Shown one piece after another: positions 13,385 to 26,193 of a stretch of 64,000 nucleotides of DNA. This stretch comes from Daucus carota subsp. sativus (lineage: Eukaryota > Streptophyta > Magnoliopsida > Apiales > Apiaceae). The stretch is taken from assembly GCF_001625215.2 (NCBI RefSeq), contig NC_030381.2:1761131-1825130 (forward strand), given 5' to 3'. Each line of letters starts with the position of its first letter. Within the stretch, counting starts at the first letter, position 1. The translations under genes and the position numbers were made by a program. Under the pieces are notes generated by a model that saw only the letters and a program-made list of their open reading frames with translations, had not been told where the DNA came from and searched no databases.

Positions 13385-13600
13385 TGCGGTTAAAGCAGTA
13401 TTGTAAAAAGCGGGAATCGGACTTAATCAGTGATTTCACGAAAGAAGGATTAATCGGAGATTAATTAAATTGATCGGAGATTAATCGGATTGATCAGTGA
13501 TTAATCGGAGATTTCATCAGTTCGGTGAGTTACAGAACAGAGATTAAGCGGTGATTAATCGTGATTAATCACCGATTTTTAGCACAGAGGGTTAAAGTGA
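13385..13600. repeat. Clustered GATTAATCGG-type short repeats
   Basis: GATTAATC with G/C-rich extensions (GGAGATTAATCGG, CGGTGATTAATCG) occurs many times in both orientations in about 200 bp. A weaker version lies at 23310-23420. It is probably a degenerate foldback or subterminal region of an old element. Confidence 0.5.
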
Positions 13601-13869
13601 TTAATCACAAAAGATTTGTTGAGTTCGGTTTTTAATCAAAAATATGTTTACATTTTAATTGGATCAAGTTTTTCAGAATAATATTAAAATTTTCAGATTA
13701 ATAGGAAACTAGTGATTAACAATTTTAATATCTCGAGATAGTTCGTAAACGAATTTTTCTTAAGTGTTTAGATAACAAATTTATAAAATAAATATGTTAC
13801 AGCAAGTTTCGAATTTAAAAATCTTTTTATACTGTGCATTAGCATGTATATTATAAATATTTCTAATTT

Positions 13870-14579
13870 GCCTTGTGCTCTCCTTCCAACCCTAATTTTC
13901 TCTAGTCTAGCCTCTCTCTTGTCGTAGCCGCCGGGGGCTTCCATCGGTTTTCACCGGTGGAAAGCCCCGAATCACTTGATTGTTTTGTTTTTCTTCCTAG
14001 TTTTTGAATAATACATCTTCCCGGGAAATTTTGATCTAAAACCATAAGAGATTTCGCTGTCTCTCTTCCAAGCGGGTGAGTTTTAGCCCGATTTCTCTTG
14101 TTTTTGTGGATCTGCTCCGGATCTGTTCTCGGGAGAATTCTTAGATCTAAAACCATCGGAGATTTCGTTGTCTTTCTTCTCTGTTTCAAGCGGGTGGATT
14201 TTCAGTCCGATTTCTCTTGTTTCTGTGGTTTTGCTTCAGATCTAAGGTTGTTTTCTCTCCCTAGTGAGAGTTTTGTTTTTCGCTTCTTAATTGTAAGCGG
14301 GGTTTTGATTTGGTGATGAGAGTTTGTATGGAATCGCCGTTTTGGTCGATAGCTCAAACGATAGCTCTGTCAGGGCATGATGAAGAGGGTACCAGTAATT
14401 CAACGAGGATGCATGAAGCGGGTACTTGTATTTGTATATACATTTTCTTCAAAATATCGTTTAACTGTCTCTTTACGAGAACAGGCGATTGCAAATCACT
14501 GTTTGTTCGACTCGATCATTGGTGTAGATGCCGTATGGCTTTTTATTATTAGATTAACACCTTTGTTTCAAAAAAAAAA
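13870..14579 (+). mobile_element. Poly(A)-tailed retroposed insert (LINE-like), ~710 bp
   Basis: The segment is bracketed by a 17-bp perfect target duplication, ATAAATATTTCTAATTT, at 13853-13869 and 14580-14596, and ends TTTGTTTC plus a run of A's. This is the hallmark of target-primed reverse transcription. The 5' part is C/T-rich and leader-like (CCAACCCTAATTTTC...GCCGCCGG), followed by two imperfect ~115-bp direct repeats (around 14037 and 14150, each with CGATTTCTCTTGTTT). No reverse transcriptase or other recognised protein is present. It is either an internally deleted LINE or a retroposed cellular transcript; the 3' end looks LINE-like. Confidence 0.75.
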
Positions 14580-14596
14580 ATAAATATTTCTAATTT

Positions 14597-17500
14597 AATA
14601 AAAATAAAAATAATATTCATGTAAAAATATTCTATTAAACATGCTATAAATTCAATTTAGAACAATATTTTACAACAAAAAATATAATTTTTTTTCCTAA
14701 TATGAATACGATGCATTGCATGTTTTGTTCAGTTTTTCTTATTTTTTAAAAAAGAAGTCATTTATTTTTGAAAACATATAACGCAAAATATTTTTTTTAC
14801 TTATTTCTACAAATTTTTGCATACAATCAATGATAGACACTTATTAAATGCATGAAACTTAAAATATATACTTCAAAATAATTTATTTTTATGGATAAGA
14901 AAAGTCAAAATGAATTTTGGTGATTAACCGACGGAAAATAAGATACCACAGATTTATTTTAACAATAAAATACGACAAATTTGATCTCGAACGTCGTACC
15001 TGCCATTTTAACTTTGCTTGACCAATCTTGACATCGATCGACGTGATAAAATTTTCAATTCTACGTAATTTCTGATTAGTTAATTACCGGTTCTTGGCGT
15101 GTTTACCGACCTAATCAAATGTATTAACAACGAAAGATGTGTAACAATAATTAACTAAACAATTTTCAACCTTAGACGTGAGGAAGAAAATCACCACAAA
15201 TATATAAAAACAAATTGGGAGCTACACACCCGACAAATAAAATAAAAATAAAAATTGGGAGCTGCACATCTCAAATTATTCAATACAATAAATCACATAG
15301 GTTGGCATGACAGTTACTTGGCTGCTTATTTTTTTACCGCAAATTGCAAGAGTTAATTGGTCAATTTTTACTTGTTATTTCCACAGTCAACGCCTTGTAG
15401 ATTTATTTTAACAAATACGATAAAATGAAAAGGCTATAGTGATTTTGCAACCAATCGCATGTGAATCAGAGGAGATAATTTGTTGGATGGTATAATTGTT
15501 CGGATCCAGTTTCAAACAATATTTGAAATGAGTCTAGTAATTAATAAGTAAAATTTATTCATACAGGTTTTAAATTTTCTTTTTTACTCATTCAAAAATT
15601 TATTGTGTTCGTTTCCCTCTCACCATAGAATTACTAGTAAAAATTCTAATTTATAAAATATATAAATTCTAATAATTTAAAAGTGAGACCATAATAATCG
15701 ACTTTTGTCTATATTAAATGACAAATCTAAAAATAATTCCTATCGTGTTTCCTATTTTTATTATAATATTATATTTAAAATTTATTCATAAGAAAGTAAC
15801 GGAGAAAATACGAGAAAGAGTATACAAAAATTAGAAGGTGAATATTTAATTATTAAAAATGAAATGAGTAATTTATTAAATATTAACTATTTTCGATAAT
15901 TTGAAAGTGAATTGCTAATGTATAAGAAATAACAAAAACTCTGTCAAATTTTCATAAAATATTTTTCAAAATATAATTTAAATTAGCATAAACTAATCAA
16001 CCGAAAAATCTAAAACGGTACATGCGATCAGCCATGAAATACTCAAGTCTGCGCGAGTATTGAAATGAAGATTTCTCAATCGCATCTAGTCACCAACTCT
16101 TTGTCAAATACCAGGAGAAATCGAGAAATATTATACGACTGCTGTCAACCAAAACATTAATATTATAAATTGTGTATGTATCCGTAATCGTATTCATTTT
16201 AATCGAATTGCATCAAGATCGATTGCGAAATTTTTATTTAGGTAGATAGTTTTATATATAGAACACATATATTCTGGTTCGCGTCACTAGAATATTCCAA
16301 TCAGATTACAATTATGTGAATATTGTAAGGAAGATTCTCGATCGTATCTAGACATTTGGTCAGAATCTCTTTTTCAAATATGAGGTTAAAATTATTATAT
16401 CACTCAACTCTCCTTTGAACATTAATATTTTACAAAATGTTAGCATCAATGTTCCCGTCACCAAGTTAAAATAAATATTGTACAAATAACGGGCCTGGTT
16501 GGCAACATAAATAAAAATTTATTACCGATCTTGTTTTTAGAATACATATTTATATAATTTTTTTATATAAATGCTAAGAAGGTGTTTAATATTTATTATA
16601 TGAAAAAAATAAGGACGTATTTTAGAAAAAGTAGGGTTTCATGTATTTTTCTTCGGAAAAACAAATTTAGCTAAACGGATATGCAAAACCTATATTTCAT
16701 ATAATTATATAAAAATAATATATAAGTATTATTTTATTAAAATTTTTGAAGATCTTTCATATTTGTAGGATAACTCTAAAACTAAAAAAATAAACGGTCT
16801 GCATGAAACACACTTCATATTTTTTAGTAATAAATATTTGAGTGAAGGAGAATGATACCGTCCTATTAAACTCATATGTAATTATTTGTAACACAATCAA
16901 AATGATAAATATTGAAAAATTTTAGATTCATGCATATCACTAATTAATATATATTTAAATATTGTGTATAAAGTTATTTTGACATAAATTCGGAATTCAA
17001 TTTAATATGTGTGTATAGTTTGGGGCAAAAAGGTGGCGCAGTTCAAAGAAAAATTAGTATCATAGTCTAATATCAACATCCTATGTTTATTGAGATCTAA
17101 AATAATTAATTGAATTTATCTAGAGATTTCATATCATTTATAATTATACTAAAATAATATATTATATATACTAATCTAAAATATAACAATATATTATAAA
17201 AAAATTATTTAATTAATTTTGTTTTTCTTCAAATATAAATTTTTACATATTCAACAATTGTTCATATAATTATTAATTTATTCTAAACAATGACGTGGAA
17301 GATGCTAGCGACTGCGAGAGAACGAAAAATTCAAATATATTTTGGGGGAGATGAGAAAAAGGGTTTCCGCTAACCACGTCTCTCAAACTCTACAATTTTT
17401 TTTATTTTTTTTTTTCGCCACGAACTCTACAATTTTTATATTATGCTATAAATTATAATAATACAAAGACCAATTGTACACGGGAAGGATAAGTATCATT

Positions 17501-17978
17501 GACTTGTAATTGTTATACACAAGAAAATCACACATTAAAATATTACATATACATATTTAATGTTTTTCATGATAGGTCATTTTGCTTTTATATATTTTCT
17601 CACTTAAAATGTCAAAACACTTATAGAACCGTGTAGCTGAATTTAGATTGTGACTTATGACTTAAACTGATTTTTAATGTTAACTTATAAGTTGAGATAA
17701 AATGTAATTTATATGAATTATTAAAATATAATAATAAAATTAAAAGTGATTTATGTGTAATTTATGATTTATAATTTTTTTAATTAAATTTTTTTAAAAA
17801 TATTAAGTTCCAAAAGAGTACCTCTAGCTTTAACTCTGGCTTATTTCCGACTTTAATTAGTTTCAGCTAGACATTTTTCGATTATTTAAGTTGGAAACGG
17901 GGGCGAAACAAACAAGTTCACAGCGACCTTGCCGCTAGTTTATATTTAATTCCCACCGAACATTTCACCTTCCGATCC
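14597..17978. other. Long AT-rich spacer
   Basis: About 3.4 kb with no recognisable gene. Weak imperfect duplication is visible (about 16060-16190 against 16325-16455, sharing GAAGATT..CTC.ATCG.ATCTAG). The 3' end is the HMA5 promoter. Confidence 0.6.
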
Positions 17979-17988
17979 TATATATATT
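17979..17988 (+). promoter_or_regulatory. TATA box of the copper ATPase gene
   Basis: TATATATATT lies about 75 bp before the ATG at 18060, a plausible distance for a short plant leader. Confidence 0.5.
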
Positions 17989-18059
17989 AGGGCATTTTCA
18001 AATTTGATCTCACATTTTATTCTGCTAGCTAGCTGAAGATCACTCGTAAATTTATCTTC

Positions 18060-21000
18060 ATGGCGTCGAGATTATTATCAATAACATGCATTCGGCAAAA
18101 GAGTCATGGAGATTTATCTCCCACACCACATTATCCTTCCATGACAAAGTACCCTAGAGGTGTTTCATCTGAGCAAGAGAAGCTGATTCGAGGATCCGAG
18201 TCCAAGGCCTTGTTTTCTGTCATTGGCATGACATGTTCTGCCTGTGCAGCGTCTGTCGAGAAGGCGGTGAAGCGGCTTCCCGGGATCAAGGATGCTGCTG
18301 TTGATGTGCTGAATAATCGGGCTCAGGTCATGTTTTATCCCTCCTTGGTTGATGTAAGAGCCTTTCTTGATCCTTGCATATGATATTATGGATGAGTTTT
18401 TGTTTTGATGGTATATTTATGTTCAAATTATATGGCATATTTTTTGTAAAAGGAGGGTAGGTTTAGATGGATTTTGGTGGAAACATGACTATATGTGTCC
18501 ATGTTTTCCTTTGAGGTCTTGAGATTTTCGGGGTATTAGTCAAAATCAGTTTTTGGGACCCTAACCTGTGTACAGAACCAATTTTATCGAAATAATTGAA
18601 AATTGTGGGTTAGGGTTTTTGATCTTTGCATATGAATTTATGAATGAGTTTTTGTTTTGATGGTATTTTTATGTTCAAATTATATGGTATTCTTATGTGA
18701 AAGGAGGGTAGGTTTAGATGGACTGTGGCGGCACATGGTGGTTATATGTGCCTATGTTTTCCCTTTAGGTCCTGAGATTTCCGGGATACTGGTCAAAATC
18801 AGTTTTTGGGACCCTAACCTGTGTACAAACCAATTTTATACTTGAAGAAATAGGTAGCTTCATATTGAATTATGAATATTTAGCCTGAATTTGTGTATGT
18901 ATTGCTACTATATCCTTTGAATCACTGATATAGAAAATACTGGTTGCGACTCTACTTGTATTTGAGATGGAGTAACGTATAAAAGAGCCAAAGTTAGTTG
19001 TAATATTCTTGTTAGTTGCAACATGTTGCTGAGTTTTCAAGTTATAATAATCAAAGATTAGCACTGGAATAATATTTCTGTTTCTTAACAGCATCCACTT
19101 GTATGCTTTCTGTTTAGTTCTTTAACCAAGTTAACCTTCTTTTAAGGCCTTCCTCTTGTGATAAGTTCATTTAGTGGGGGAGACTGTAACTATAACTGCA
19201 TAAGATTAACCGTATCATTGGCAGGACACACATAAGTTTTTTAATTTGTAGATTTTCATACCGAAAACACTGCAGTATGATGGATATTGGCCTTAATTCA
19301 AATTAACTTTAGCAGAGATCTCGATGTACAGACAGTCAGACACTGATAAACTTTGTATATGAGGCTTATTTATGCTAAAAAAAAGTATAAGCTAGGATGA
19401 CTTGTTTCATTACTGATACCTTCTCTTTGTATTGGTGAGGGGAGGGAGACGGAGAATAAGAAAATATTGTGGAGACATCTGAGTTTTTTCCAAAGTACTT
19501 AACCTGTTGTTTATGACACTAGGATAGTTTTGAACTGATGTGCTGATTATTGTCTGAGAAACTTGATTTTACATTGAATGATAACTAAACAAGTGGTTGA
19601 TGGATATTATCAGCGGAAAACATGATCTTCCTCTTGTTATCGTTTATGTTCTCATCTTTTTGTGGAGGTTTAATAGTTACTTTGTTGTTTAAGTAAAGAT
19701 GTTTATATCTGTACCAAAACTTACTGTGTTTTGGTGAGCAGGAGGAGACAATCCGTGAGGCCATAGAAGATATTGGATTCGAAGCCAGTTTGATAAAAGA
19801 AGAGAACAGTGATAAATCCACACAAGTATGCCGAATCCTTATCAAGGGAATGACATGCAGCACTTGCTCCACAACTGTAGAATCTGCTTTGCAGGCTATA
19901 CCTGGCGTACACAAAGCCCAAGTCGCATTAGCAACTGAAGAAGCTCAAATTCAATATGATCCGAAGATTGTGACACAGGGTCAAATTTTGGATGTAATAG
20001 AAGACACTGGGTTTGAGGCCATCCTAATCAGTTCAGGGGAAGATCTTAGTAGAGTTGAACTAAAAATTGATGGAATGCGATCTGTTAATTCTATTAAAAT
20101 TGTTGAAAACTCTCTTGAAGCACTGCCAGGAGTCGAAGATATAGATATTGATCCTGAGCTCCAAAAGTTTTCTCTTTCTTACAAATCAAATATGACTGGA
20201 CCAAGAAATTTCATCCAAGTCATTGAGAATACAGGATCAGGTCGGTATAAGGCAAAAATATACCCGGAAGGAGAAGGAGGAGGAAGGGATGCGCATAAGC
20301 GACAGGAAATCAGACAATATTTTAAATATTTCCTGTGGAGTTTGATTTTTACAATTCCGATATTCTTAACATCCATGGTTTTTATGTATGTGCCTGGAAT
20401 TAAGCATGGATTAAAAAGAAAAGTTGTCAATATGTTGGAGATCGGGGCACTAATGAGGTGGATACTGGCTACTCCAGTGCAGTTCATTATTGGCAAGCGA
20501 TTCTACACTGGTGCCTATAAGTCATTGAAGCATGGTTCTGCAAACATGGACGTTTTGATTGCATTGGGAACAAATGCGGCCTACTTCTATTCTGTATACT
20601 TGGTCTTGAGAGCTGCTACGTCTCCACATTTTGAGGCAACAGATTTCTTTGAGACGAGCTCTATGCTTATTTCATTTATTCTCCTTGGGAAATATTTAGA
20701 AATATTGGCCAAGGGAAAGACTTCTGAGGCCATTGCCAAACTTATGAACTTGGCTCCTGATACTGCAACACTATTGACCTTCGACAGGGAAGGTAATGTA
20801 GTACTTGAGGAAGAAATAGACAGCCGACTGATCCAAAGAAATGATGTGATAAAGATCCTCCCTGGTGCAAAAGTAGCCTCAGATGGTACTGTCATTTGGG
20901 GACAAAGCCACGTAAATGAGAGCATGATTACAGGAGAAGCTCGTCCAGTGGCCAAGAGGCAGGGTGATACCGTGATAGGAGGCACTGTGAATGAGAACGG

Positions 21001-22933
21001 GGTGCTACATATTAAGGCAACACACGTAGGCTCAGAGAGTGCTCTTGCACAAATTGTTCGACTTGTTGAGTCAGCACAGATGGCTAAAGCTCCAGTACAG
21101 AAATTTGCTGATCGCATCTCCAAATTTTTTGTGCCAATGGTAAACATTACAATGCTTTCTACTATGAACATATGAAAGTAGACCTTACGCCTGAATTCAT
21201 TTTTCACGATCTTCTTAACAACTTTTTGTTCTGCAGGTTATCGCTCTCTCTGTCATCACTTGGCTCGCTTGGTTTTTAGCTGGAAAATATAACAGCTACC
21301 CGAAATCATGGATCCCCTCCTCTATGGATAGCTTCCAGCTTGCGCTCCAGTTTGGCATTTCTGTCATGGTCATAGCCTGTCCTTGTGCTCTTGGCTTGGC
21401 AACTCCAACAGCTGTGATGGTTGGTACAGGAGTTGGTGCTACTCAAGGTGTGCTGATCAAAGGTGGCCAGGCCCTAGAGAGTGCTCATAAGGTCAGAAAA
21501 GTCACCAGTGATGCTCTAGAATACTAAAGATTTTACAGTCAGATCGAATAAGTTAAACATAACTAACGCTTTCCATTATCATTTAGGTGAACTGCATTGT
21601 CTTTGACAAGACCGGGACTCTCACAATGGGCAAGCCACTGGTAGTTAACACAAAACTTTTAAAAAACATGGTACTTGCAGAATTCTATGAGTTGATTGCT
21701 GCAGCTGAGGTAAATTGGTTATTAGAATCAGTTTGTTCTACAATAGACTTGTAAATCAGTAGAGCTTAAGTATATGACTCTTATTAGCAATTGTATATTT
21801 CTGTTTTACTGAAGATCATTCTCCCTGCTTTGGCAAACTTGTGTCAGGTAAACAGTGAGCACCCCTTGGGGAAGGCGATCGTAGAATATGCTAAGAAATT
21901 TAGAGAAGATGAAGAAAACCCTGCTTGGCCAGAAGCCCGAGACTTTGAATCCATTACAGGACATGGCGTGAAGGCTACTGTTCGTAATAAAGAGATAATT
22001 GTAGGGAACAAGAGCCTGATGTTGGATCTCAACATTAATATTCCACTCGATGCAGAGGAAATGCTTGCAGAAGCTGAAGAAATGGCTCAAACCGGGATTC
22101 TTGTATCCATAGATGGGGAGTTGGCTGGAGTTCTTGCCATATCTGATCCTTTAAAGCCGAGTGCTCGTGAAGTCATTACTATACTCAAATCTATGAATGT
22201 CAAGAGTATTATGGTGACAGGTGATAACTGGGGAACTGCTAGGTCCATTGCTAAGGAAGTTGGCATCGACACAGTTATTGCAGAAGCCAAACCTGAGTTT
22301 AAAGCTGAAAAAGTGAAGGAACTACAGGTAAATATTCCAAGTTCCTTAAATAGTCATAACATTCCACATTACACAATTTTATGATCATACATTTCCAGAC
22401 TACGTCGCAAAAAATTAGGCGTTTTAAGTTCAGAATTATGAGAAAATGTAAGGCTGCAGTGCAGAGCAATTTTAAGATTTATTCTGTTGTGGTTTTAATG
22501 ACTAATATCATGGCAGGCATCGGGACACACTGTGGCGATGGTGGGAGATGGAATCAACGACTCACCAGCCCTCGTGGCTGCTGATGTTGGAATGGCAATA
22601 GGCGCTGGTACAGACATTGCCATCGAGGCAGCTGACATTGTTCTAATGAAAAGCAACCTGGAAGATGTCATTACTGCTATTGATCTTTCAAGAAAAACCT
22701 TCACTCGAATCCGTCTCAACTACATCTGGGCCTTAGGTTATAATCTCTTAGGCATCCCTATCGCGGCTGGAGTCCTCTTCCCTTCAACAGGCTTCCGCTT
22801 GCCACCCTGGATCGCGGGAGCTGCAATGGCAGCATCATCAGTCAGTGTGGTCTGCTGTTCTCTTCTGTTGAGGTACTACAAGAGGCCAAAGGTGTTGGAT
22901 ACTCTTGAGATTGGTGGCATTACTGTTGAGTAA
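18060..22933 (+). CDS. HMA5: Copper-transporting P1B-type ATPase, HMA5-like
   Basis: Six exons (18060-18353, 19742-21139, 21237-21491, 21587-21709, 21848-22327, 22517-22933) join in phase to 988 residues, full length for HMA5. The enzyme exports Cu(I) across membranes by ATP hydrolysis, and HMA5 is the root/xylem copper-efflux type. Residue landmarks: metal-binding domains with GMTCSAC (Cys59, Cys62) and GMTCSTC (Cys137, Cys140); a third ferredoxin-like domain without CxxC (IDGMRSV, about 213); the TGEA actuator motif; CPC in the ion path (612-614); DKTGT with the phosphorylated Asp656; SEHPLG (His695); GDGINDSP (860-867). Hydrophobic segments fit eight membrane helices. Intron 1 (1388 bp) carries a tandem duplication. 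A chloroplast form (PAA1/2) is unlikely because no transit peptide is visible; HMA7/RAN1 is the nearest paralogue. Confidence 0.92.
18369..18842. repeat. ~250-bp tandem duplication within HMA5 intron 1
   Basis: Sequence from 18369 (TGATCCTTGCATATGA...) recurs from about 18619, through GGGACCCTAACCTGTGTACA to ACCAATTTTAT, with roughly 10% differences. It is intronic and does not touch the splice sites. Confidence 0.8.
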
Positions 22934-24706
22934 TGTAAGTTGATGACTTGATGTTATGCTTTCATGTGTAAAAAGATCTGCTGTTTTACTTCAGTTAAGC
23001 TTTAAGATTGTGATTTCTATGCCTTTATCTGTAATAAAGCAATAAGTTAGACTTGTAAACACATTTAGCTTGCTTAGTTCCTGTATAATTGTAGCTTGAA
23101 TAAAATTGCTTCCTTCAGCTTTATCAAAATGCTGGTTATGTTTAATTCATTTCTTTAGAAATTCAATCAGTACTAGTGTACTACTACTCCTGAAGACCTG
23201 AACCGATACCGAAAATATCGAAAAACAAGTCATTCGTAATCATTAATAAAAAAATTCTCGGAAGAGTAACAGGTAATCAGTCATACTTAATTGATAAAGA
23301 CACTGAACAAGAATTGATTGGAGATTAATCAGATTATTAATAAAATAATTGGAGATTTAATCTGATGAGCTCCGGAGTTCAGCCAGCTACGAAACATGAA
23401 TTAGTCGGTGATCAATGAAGCAGCAGGACTCGGTTGTTATTTTTGCTCAACATATTATCGATGCACTTATTCTTGAAAGAATAAAAAGAAATAACTGTAT
23501 GAAAATTATGAATCCATCTGTTATCCTTGGATTCTAGTAGTGATCTAAGTGCATCGATATGCGAAACATCTGAGGTAATCACCGTCTGTTTTGGATTACT
23601 AGTATTAATCTGAACATAAGTACACTGATGACATAATTAGTTATGAAAAATAATAATGAAAAATAATAATATACTAATAATTTAAAGTACAGACAGAAGA
23701 AGGTGACCACTCCCCAGGCGCAGGTTCAGGTTGAGGACCCATCCCCATAATGCTGCACCTACTGCTTCATTACATGTGTGCAGTATATAATATAGTATGT
23801 CGGGTCATTGACAAACGATTATTATCCGTCTTTTTCTTATTTATAGAGAATCCGTGACGTGGAATGAGTGAAGTTGTTCTTAATATTCACCCAAAAATTC
23901 TTAATCTTAGATATTTTAAGATCATCGTCGATAGATAATTGCAGCAATTGTTCGTCAGGAACCCGACGTGATTATACCAGCATATCACTAGCAAATCATT
24001 ATGCAGAAATGCAGGGGATCAATTATCAACAGAGCCATTTCTAATGGTCCATTATTATCGTTTGGAACCTTCTTTTCTTTTATTTCTATCTCTTTGATCC
24101 TGCACTGGTACTAGTAGTGGATTTGGTCCCCAGTATATCATTTATATGTACACACAGTTACATTCCATGTGACTAAAAATCGTGTACTTGTGCCCTATTC
24201 AATATTTCGAAATCTTACTCGGACTTTTCATTTTATCTCGAATTTATCAATCAGATACTCGACATACGAATAAATCAAATAAATCGAGTCCGATTAACAG
24301 AATTCATGTAGTGGCAACATTGACACAGAGTAACTGAGTAAGACACAGACGGTCAAAAAGCAAGTCAAATCTTGTTGTTGTACATAATGCACACTACTCC
24401 ATCAAAACTACCACATCCTTGAAGATCTCACTGAGAATCACTCACCTTCCTCACAACTAATATGGTGTCCTTACCAAAAAGACACTAATGCCACCCTTTT
24501 GATAAAACCCCATTAAATTACTCTCCTCTATCTCTTCAATCTTCTTGCTCTCTCTCTCTCTCTATTAACTCCTTGCAGCTCTCCCCATACACCCATACTT
24601 CTCTCCATGCCCATAATATATTCTACATTTTCTTGCTCATTTTGCTCATTCACTTAGCCTACACTCCTTAAAGATTTCAACTTTCAAGACCTCCAAGCCA
24701 ACCCAG
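22934..24706. other. HMA5 3' region and MCTP promoter/leader
   Basis: The HMA5 3' UTR comes first (AATAAA-like sites near 23031 and 23099). Next is a diverged segment with the GATTAATC-type repeats seen at 13.4 kb (23310-23420), then the MCTP upstream region with a (CT)8 tract at about 24548-24563 in a C/T-rich stretch. No other gene is seen. Confidence 0.55.
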
Positions 24707-26155
24707 GTACTCCCTTTCTCCTTCTCTTCTTTTCTCATCAATGTACTTGCACTTTCTCTCGAACCCGGTCTTTACGGAAACAACCTCCCAAAATTAGTCT
24801 CCGGTATGAAACACATGTGCACATGTACTAATTACTGTCTGTGACAAAAATTTAAAATTTTAAAATTGACCAAATCTCTGCTACTTCTCATTTATTTCAT
24901 AATCTGCTTATCTGAGACATGTACTTATCTGACAGATCTGCTCTTATTGGTTCCATAATTTTTCTTCTATATTTTGAAAATTTTACATAGTATTTGAATT
25001 TTGTTTTATCTACTGTATAAAGAGTACCTTAAAGTTATGTTCTTTTTGTTCAGATTAAAGGACTCCAGCTTTCTTTTTGTTATTTTGTATCTTCACCTTT
25101 CTCTTTTTACCACATTACTTTCTAGGACTCTGTAGTCTGTACTGCTTTGATGCATGTCTATGTAGTTGAGATTAAGTAAAGTTTAGTACTTGTAATCATG
25201 TGTCTTTACCGGTAATTAAGGATTTTTCTTCAACCTTCATGCATGTTAATTTAAGTTAATATTTTTTTTTAGTTTTATCAACTCATATTTTAAAGTCTTT
25301 AGATCTTTACACGAGGTAGTTTAGCACATGGTTCCAGAAAAGTATTGACCTGTTTGTATATCTGAATCTTACTCAAATTTAATAGAGTTCTTTATTTTAA
25401 TTACTCAGTTCCAAAGTGAAGATCTTCCCTAGTTTTGTTAGCTAAAGTTAAGTAAACATTGTTTTGGACTTCTCCATATTGTTGGCCATTATTCTCTATT
25501 GAATTTTTCAGAAGAATTATTTGTCAAAATTTTAAGCTAAATCTGCAAACCTTGAAATTTCAGTGAAGGGCTAATACAAGCAATTTGAGGTGAAAACTGC
25601 TGCATCCAGTTTGTTTTGGCCTTTGTCGATTTATTCTTGCCTGATTTACGCGATCTAATAGAGATATTTAGCATGTAATTAGTGCTTATCTTTTCGTAGA
25701 TGCTACATTTTTATTGCAGCAATTTTATGATGAGCATTCTTATCTGTTAGTATTAGAGGTTCTGAGAACTAGGCTTGCACTGGACTTCAGCTTCTGTATA
25801 TACTTCTGCTTGCTTTTTTATTTGTTTTAAAGGTCATTGAAATGTTTTAGGCTGTCACTTGTTGGGATGTTGGAATTCCTGGTATTGTCTATACTCGATC
25901 TGTTCTGCTGACATGTTAGAAGATTACTATTTCTGTATATCTTTCTTAGATGATCCTTCTGGATGAGTTTTTTAGATATGAATTAGCAACTCTTTTTGGA
26001 ACAGAACATAATTTATTAACTTAAGTTTATTGTTAGGGAGAGAATTTGCATGAAGCATATTGTTTTCTTGGATTCTTGAAGTATATTGATTTGATCACTT
26101 CTTTTCGGGCTTATTCATTTTGTTAGGCTCTTAATTGTCGTCTGTAATTTTCCAG
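24707..26155 (+). other. Probable leader intron of the MCTP gene
   Basis: A donor (CCCAG|GTACTC) at 24707 follows a C/T-rich leader, and a polypyrimidine-preceded acceptor (ATTTTCCAG) ends at 26155, 38 bp before the ATG. Four-C2 MCTP genes typically have an intron-free coding region and a leader intron. Inferred from consensus only. Confidence 0.5.
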
Positions 26156-26193
26156 ATTCTTGTGATTTACATCCTTTTTCCAACAACTTTGCT

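Noticed and set aside
13902-14583. Short open frames within the retroposed insert
   Set aside because: No domain, overlapping on both strands, and interrupted by the internal repeats. They are not coherent with any LINE protein.
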